NCBI GenBank assembly: GCA_003694545.1
Contig: RFKD01000037.1
Span: forward strand, 1 to 18,733
Direction: 5' to 3'
DNA: 18,733 nt
Source: Candidatus Parcubacteria bacterium
GTDB lineage: Bacteria > Patescibacteriota > Minisyncoccia > Phycocordibacterales > UBA12088
Part shown: in pieces, positions 14,619-18,733 of the stretch
Layout: every line of letters starts with the position of its first letter
Position numbering within the stretch: the stretch's first letter is position 1
The notes under the pieces: generated by a model
Told to the model about the DNA's origin: nothing
Database searches by the model: none
What the model saw: the letters and a program-made list of their open reading frames with translations, nothing else
Made by a program: the position numbers and the translations under genes

Positions 14619-15511
14619 CCACACATCCCCCGGTTCTTTTACAAGAGGTGCTTCGCGAACTCGCCATCCAACCCGGAATGGTCGTGGTAGATGCAACACT
14701 TGGCGGCGGCGGATACACGGCGGCATTTGCCCGCGCTCTGCAGGGAGAAGGAATCTTGGTCGGTTTGGATGTGGAACAGGCCGCTTTAGACCGCACAAAA
14801 GAACGCCTTCGTGGCATTAACCTGGGAAAAGTCCGCCTTCTGCTGAGACGTACTTCTTTTGCCGACCTTGAGGAAGTCTTGGCAAACGATGGAATTGAAC
14901 GCGTTGACCGCATCGCGTTTGACCTCGGCTTGTCGCACTTTCACTTGCAGGAATCAAAAAGGGGATTCTCGTTTCTCCACGACGAGCCTTTGTTGATGAC
15001 CCTCGCGGAATCGGAGTTCCACCAAGGGCCTACTGCCGCGGAAATTGTCAACCAGTGGCCGGAAGCGTCGCTTGCCGAGCTACTACGCAAGTACGGCGAT
15101 GAGCCTTACGCGCGACGGATCACAAAAGCAATCGTGCGCGAGCGGTCCCGCAAGCCGATCTTCACGAGCGGCGCTCTTGCCCGCGTCATCGAACAAGTGG
15201 TGCCTCGGCGGGGGAAACGCCACCCCGCAACGCGCGCGTTTCAAGCGATCCGTATTGCGGTGAACAACGAACTGCAAGCGCTTGAAGAAGGGTTGCAGTC
15301 TGCCCTGCGGGTGCTTGCTCCAGGAGGACGGATCGCGGTGGTGAGTTTCCATAGCGGGGAAGATCGCGTCGTTAAGGCTGTCTTTCGGGAAGCGGCACAA
15401 CATGGCATTGGGGTGCGTCGTTCCAAAAAGCCTGTTGTGCCGCGTCCCGAGGAGATAGCCGCTAACCCCGCCGCGCGGAGCGCCAAATTGCGCGTTTTCG
15501 AAAAAAAGTAA
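14615..15511 (+). CDS. rsmH: 16S rRNA (cytosine-1402-N4)-methyltransferase RsmH
   Basis: SAM-dependent methyltransferase (formerly MraW) modifying C1402 of 16S rRNA in the decoding centre. It has 298 residues. The family start HPPVLLQEVL is followed by SAM motif I VVVDATLGGGGYTAAF (23-38), then DLGLSHFHLQESKRGFSF, where most homologues have SSPQL, and DEPLLMTL in place of the common DGPLDMR. KRHPATRAFQAIRIAVNNEL and FHSGEDRVVK (usually FHSLEDR) are also present. I associate PLLMT with CPR RsmH proteins (memory, not a search). ATGA overlap with mraZ indicates translational coupling. Confidence 0.95.
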   Translation: MTTHPPVLLQEVLRELAIQPGMVVVDATLGGGGYTAAFARALQGEGILVGLDVEQAALDRTKERLRGINLGKVRLLLRRTSFADLEEVLANDGIERVDRIAFDLGLSHFHLQESKRGFSFLHDEPLLMTLAESEFHQGPTAAEIVNQWPEASLAELLRKYGDEPYARRITKAIVRERSRKPIFTSGALARVIEQVVPRRGKRHPATRAFQAIRIAVNNELQALEEGLQSALRVLAPGGRIAVVSFHSGEDRVVKAVFREAAQHGIGVRRSKKPVVPRPEEIAANPAARSAKLRVFEKK

Positions 15512-15526
15512 CGATCCAAACCTTGT

Positions 15527-15847
15527 ATGTCGAGTACTTCAATCGCCCTCACATTCTTCATCCGTAGCATCATCCGCCGTCCTTACTATACCGGCTTTCT
15601 TGTGTGTTTGTGCGGTATGGCGGCGTACGCCGCGACGCTCGCGCTCGTCGTCGCAATGAGCGGCTCTTTGATGGCGCTGGAACACCAAGCAAGTGTTTTG
15701 CATAACAGAGTCGTTGATTACTACGCGGCCGGCACCGCGAGAAAACAACAACCTACAGCAACAAGCGACTCCCATGGAAATCGCCCTTCCATCGCTTCCA
15801 CCCGAATCGTTATCGAATGGCCCCCCAAAGTCGCTTCAGCGCGCTAA
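15527..15847 (+). CDS. Small bitopic membrane protein in the ftsL position
   Basis: A 106-residue protein between rsmH and ftsI, where ftsL is normally found. It has a basic N-terminus (RSIIRRP), one long hydrophobic segment (about 20-48), then a short predicted extracytoplasmic part with LMALEHQASVLHNRVVDYYAAG, which could form a short helix, and a polar, probably disordered tail. FtsL has the same topology, but its coiled coil is usually longer, so the assignment rests on position and topology only. It starts 15 bases after rsmH with T at -1 and ends nine bases before ftsI. Confidence 0.5.
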   Translation: MSSTSIALTFFIRSIIRRPYYTGFLVCLCGMAAYAATLALVVAMSGSLMALEHQASVLHNRVVDYYAAGTARKQQPTATSDSHGNRPSIASTRIVIEWPPKVASAR

Positions 15848-15856
15848 GATCTGGCT

Positions 15857-17656
15857 ATGCCAGCCGATCGGCGTAAAGCACCACCCGTTTGGGAGCAGCG
15901 CACGCGCCTTTTTCTTGTTACGCTCGTTTTAACGGGAATGTGGGGGTGGGTCGGGGCGACCTTGTGGCAGTTGCAAGTCGTCCATGGAGAAGAATACGCG
16001 CAAAAAGCTCACAATCGTTTCGCCCGCCTTGAAGAAGACCCCATCGCGTCCCGCGGCAGTATCTTGGCGCGCGGACCCGCCTTAGGTTTTGTGCCGCTTG
16101 CGCAAAGCGCCAACCGCTTCCGCGTCGTCCTTCTCCCTCGTGAGCTCGAAAAACCCGAAGAAGTGTTTTTTGCCTTACACGCGCTCTATCCGGAGCTCAC
16201 TTCGCGGCAGTTTGACACGTGGATGGAACAGGATAAGCCGATTGACATAGGTGGCGAGATAACCTTGGAAGAATTCCTGGCACTGCGCGAGGATATTGGC
16301 GATGAACGCGGTGTGCGCTTCGTGCGCGCAACGCGGCGCGTCTACCCCATCGGATCCGTGGCCGCCCACAGTATCGGCGTTGTGGGGTATAAAGACAGCT
16401 CCCAATATCCCGTTGGTTTGTACGGCATTGAAGCAGCATACGATGCTACACTCTCTCACGCTCAATTGCTTTCCGGCAAAAGCTGGCTGTCGGCAGTTGT
16501 GGGAAAAATTGGCTCGTTGTGGCCAACAGCGGAAACACCAAAGGGCGATGTGGTCACCACGCTCGATTTAGAATTACAAGCAAAACTGGAGCAAGAACTT
16601 GACGCCGTGCAAGAAGAATGGCATGCAAAGGAAATAGGAGGCATTGTACTGGACCCGCGCGACGGACGCATCCTTGCCGCCGCCGCTCGCCCGGTGTTCG
16701 ACCCCAACAATCTCACAGACAACCATGGTTCGCTCGCCAACCCCCTCACGCAACGCACCTACGAGTTTGGTTCGGTGATGAAACCGTTAACTGTCGCGCT
16801 TGGACTTGAAGCAGGTGTCATCACCCCCAGCACCACCTACACCGACACCGGCAGTGCGACATACAACTCCGCGACAATCCGCAACCACGACGGCAAGGCG
16901 CGCGGCACGGTCGATGTGCAAACCATTCTGGCCCAGTCGCTGAATGTCGGAGCGGCATGGGTAGCCACAAAATTAGATCCCCAGTGGTTCTTGGAGAAGC
17001 TCTCTCTGATGTTTGGTGAAACAAGCGGCGTGGATTTGCCGGAAGCGCCAGGAAGTGTGACGAATGTTGCGGCAGGAGTTGCCGCAGGCCGCAAGATTGA
17101 AATTGCTACCGCTTCATTCGGCCAAGGCTTCCGCACCAGCGCTGTTGCAATGGCGCGCGCCTTGTCGGCCCTTGCTAATGGGGGCGTTATGCCGCCCGTG
17201 CACATCGGCGCGTCTGTTATCACCCCTCTTGGCAAGGAAGCGCCTATTCCGCCTTTAGCGCCAGCACAGCGGATCGTTAGCGAACAAGCCGCGCACGAAG
17301 TTACTCAAATGCTCGTGCGAGTCGTTGATGAAACCCTTGCCCAAGGACGCTATCGCGATCCGGCGTATGCCACCGCCGCGAAAACAGGAACGGCACAAAT
17401 AGCTCGCGCGGACGGCCGCGGATATCGCGACGACGCCTACCTCCACTCATTTTTTGGTTATTTCCCTGCGTTCGCTCCGCGCTACGTTGTTTTCCTCTAC
17501 CATCTCGAACCCCAAGGGGCACGCTACGCTTCCGAAACGCTCACGCGCCCGTTTATGAACTTGCGCGAATACCTTCTCGGGCGGGATGTGCCTCCTCCTG
17601 ACCGAAAAACAGCTCAGGAAGGCGATGCCGTTGGAAACACCGACGAAACACGCTAA
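15857..17656 (+). CDS. ftsI: Division-specific transpeptidase FtsI (PBP3, class B PBP)
   Basis: Septal peptidoglycan DD-transpeptidase. It has 599 residues: a membrane helix at about 19-40 and a PBP dimer domain with ASRGSILARG (54-63), FRFV-like strands and the YPIGSVAAHSIGVVG segment. The transpeptidase domain has SVMK with Ser306 and Lys309, SLN at 361-363, and KTG at 509-511, so all three catalytic motifs are intact. YEFGSVMKP is close to the FtsI-type active-site context. There are no PASTA domains. Position in mraZ-rsmH-ftsL-like-ftsI-murF gives the division role. The C-terminal tail (about 575-599) is polar and probably disordered. Confidence 0.93.
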   Translation: MPADRRKAPPVWEQRTRLFLVTLVLTGMWGWVGATLWQLQVVHGEEYAQKAHNRFARLEEDPIASRGSILARGPALGFVPLAQSANRFRVVLLPRELEKPEEVFFALHALYPELTSRQFDTWMEQDKPIDIGGEITLEEFLALREDIGDERGVRFVRATRRVYPIGSVAAHSIGVVGYKDSSQYPVGLYGIEAAYDATLSHAQLLSGKSWLSAVVGKIGSLWPTAETPKGDVVTTLDLELQAKLEQELDAVQEEWHAKEIGGIVLDPRDGRILAAAARPVFDPNNLTDNHGSLANPLTQRTYEFGSVMKPLTVALGLEAGVITPSTTYTDTGSATYNSATIRNHDGKARGTVDVQTILAQSLNVGAAWVATKLDPQWFLEKLSLMFGETSGVDLPEAPGSVTNVAAGVAAGRKIEIATASFGQGFRTSAVAMARALSALANGGVMPPVHIGASVITPLGKEAPIPPLAPAQRIVSEQAAHEVTQMLVRVVDETLAQGRYRDPAYATAAKTGTAQIARADGRGYRDDAYLHSFFGYFPAFAPRYVVFLYHLEPQGARYASETLTRPFMNLREYLLGRDVPPPDRKTAQEGDAVGNTDETR

Positions 17657-17659
17657 CAT
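17631..17659 (+). promoter_or_regulatory. Predicted internal promoter of murF (near-leaderless)
   Basis: TTGGAA (17631-17636), a 17-base spacer and TAACAT (17654-17659) form a pair with four of six matches each at ideal spacing. The -10 overlaps the ftsI stop codon and lies eight bases before the murF ATG. Confidence 0.4.
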
Positions 17660-17667
17660 ACCGTCAT

Positions 17668-18733
17668 ATGCGCAATTGGGCGCGAAATCTTTTTGCTTCC
17701 TTCCTCACGCTTGCGGCACGAATCGCCTTGTATCGCCACCAGCCAGTGCTCATCGTGGTTGTGGGGCCAGTAGGAAAAACCACGATAAAAGACGCGATCT
17801 TTGCCGCACTTGCTCCCTTGGGGGCGGTGCGTAAGAGTGAAAAGAGTCACAACACGCCGCTTTCTGTTCCCCTTGCCATTCTTGGCTTACCGGTCCCAAA
17901 TGCCTTTTGGGGGTGGGGTGTTGCCGCTGTCGGCGCGTGGTGGCGGGCGCTCACCGATCGGTCTTTCCCGCGCTGGCTCGTTCTTGAGCTGGGAACAGAC
18001 CGACCGGGCGATATGGAACACTTTTGCTGTTGGCTTTCGCCTCACATCGTCGTGGGAAGCTGGTTTCCTGAGGTGCCGCCCCATGTTGAATTTTTTCCTG
18101 AGGCGGAAAGTGTGTATGCCGAAGACTGGCGCATTTTGAACGCTTTACCCGCAAACGGCACCGTGGTGGTCAATGCGGACGATGACTTCTCTCTCGCGTA
18201 TGTTCAGCGCGTGCTGAAAAATAAAAGTCCGGTGCTTGCGTACGGCTACACTCACAACGCCGATGTGCGTTTGCGGCGCTACAGTCTGCTCACCACTCGC
18301 CGACAAGGCATCGTCATCCCTCGCGGCATACGCGTTACTATCACGAATCGTCTCAACCGCGAACGCATTGTTTTGCATCGATTTGGCGTTGTGGGGGCAA
18401 CCCACGCGTACCCTTGGGCCGCCGCAGCCGCCGTGCGTCTCGCACTTGGGTTTCCTTTGGCAGGGCTCGATGCTGCAGCACGCGTTGAGCCGCCAACGCC
18501 CGGCCGTTTGCGCTCGTTGGAAGGAAAAGGGGGAATGGTGCTCATAGACGACACCTACAATGCTTCGCCGGACGCGACTGCGGCGGCGCTAGAGACTCTG
18601 CGGGAACTGCCCCAACAACAAAAGGTTGCCGTTTTGGGAGATATGCTCGAGTTGGGCGCGCACACCCAACGAGAGCACGAAAAAGCCGGAGCGCATGCCG
18701 CGCACATTGCCAATTGCGTGATTACTGTTGGGC
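17668..18733 (+). CDS. murF: MurF-type Mur ligase without domain 1, C-terminus cut by window edge
   Basis: ATP-dependent ligase of the MurF group, which adds D-Ala-D-Ala to the UDP-MurNAc-tripeptide. 355 residues are visible from ATG 17668. The P-loop GPVGKTT is at 33-39, LELGTDRPGDM near 109-119 matches the MurF E-x-G-x-x-x-x-G-E/D pattern, and the hallmark DDTYNASPDA (294-303) is followed by VAVLGDMLELG (320-330). In E. coli MurF the P-loop comes after about 110 residues of UDP-substrate-binding domain 1; here only 32 residues precede it, with a hydrophobic stretch (FASFLTLAARIALY). I read the frame by hand and found no upstream extension, because the ftsI stop is 12 bases before. A paralog with another substrate is possible. 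Confidence 0.85.
   Translation, partial: MRNWARNLFASFLTLAARIALYRHQPVLIVVVGPVGKTTIKDAIFAALAPLGAVRKSEKSHNTPLSVPLAILGLPVPNAFWGWGVAAVGAWWRALTDRSFPRWLVLELGTDRPGDMEHFCCWLSPHIVVGSWFPEVPPHVEFFPEAESVYAEDWRILNALPANGTVVVNADDDFSLAYVQRVLKNKSPVLAYGYTHNADVRLRRYSLLTTRRQGIVIPRGIRVTITNRLNRERIVLHRFGVVGATHAYPWAAAAAVRLALGFPLAGLDAAARVEPPTPGRLRSLEGKGGMVLIDDTYNASPDATAAALETLRELPQQQKVAVLGDMLELGAHTQREHEKAGAHAAHIANCVITVG

Noticed and set aside
1..18733. UGA recoded as glycine, as in some CPR lineages
   Set aside because: TGA terminates mreB, proS and mraZ at the expected lengths, and no conserved gene is interrupted by in-frame TGA.

Overview
The window looks like a chromosomal fragment from a Candidate Phyla Radiation (Patescibacteria, probably Parcubacteria-type) bacterium of moderately high GC. 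The reasons are: genes packed almost end to end; compact protein variants (a prolyl-tRNA synthetase without its editing insertion, a MurF without its first domain); lineage-type motif variants in RsmH and LysS; and almost no Shine-Dalgarno sequences. TGA is an ordinary stop codon here, so the code is the standard bacterial one. I see no tRNA, rRNA, CRISPR, insertion sequence or prophage. The taxonomic call is inference from protein style, not from a marker search.

Layout. On the minus strand, murA (1795-3144) is followed by topA (1-1727, cut by the window edge). A 90-base divergent promoter region separates them from a long plus-strand run. The first block holds a first MreB (3235), a clamp-loader delta-prime-like protein (4278), ribosome recycling factor frr (4982), site-2 protease rseP (5540) and proS (6705). 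The second block is an elongasome cassette: a second mreB (7961), mreC (9003), a small membrane protein in the mreD position (9996) and a class B penicillin-binding protein of PBP2 type (10312). Then come greA (12085) and lysS (12563), closed by a clear intrinsic terminator at 14076-14103. The third block is the start of a division and cell-wall (dcw) cluster: mraZ (14184), rsmH (14615), an ftsL-position membrane protein (15527), ftsI (15857) and a partial murF (17668 to the edge).

Together the genes encode peptidoglycan precursor synthesis (MurA, MurF), lateral-wall synthesis (MreB, MreC, MreD-like, PBP2), septal synthesis (FtsL-like, FtsI) and some translation, transcription and replication functions. 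The organism therefore appears to make its own peptidoglycan and to have both an elongation and a division transpeptidase, each with intact SxxK, SxN and KTG motifs.

No wholly new enzymatic system is evident. The most interesting signals are regulatory. (1) Fourteen of 18 start codons are preceded by T at -1, and only proS has a convincing Shine-Dalgarno. (2) Several promoter -10 elements sit 6-10 bases before the ATG, predicting leaderless or nearly leaderless mRNAs. (3) Five GTGG boxes lie upstream of mraZ at exact 21/10/21/10-base steps, a likely MraZ operator. (4) Two perfect DnaA boxes flank the terminator in front of the dcw cluster.
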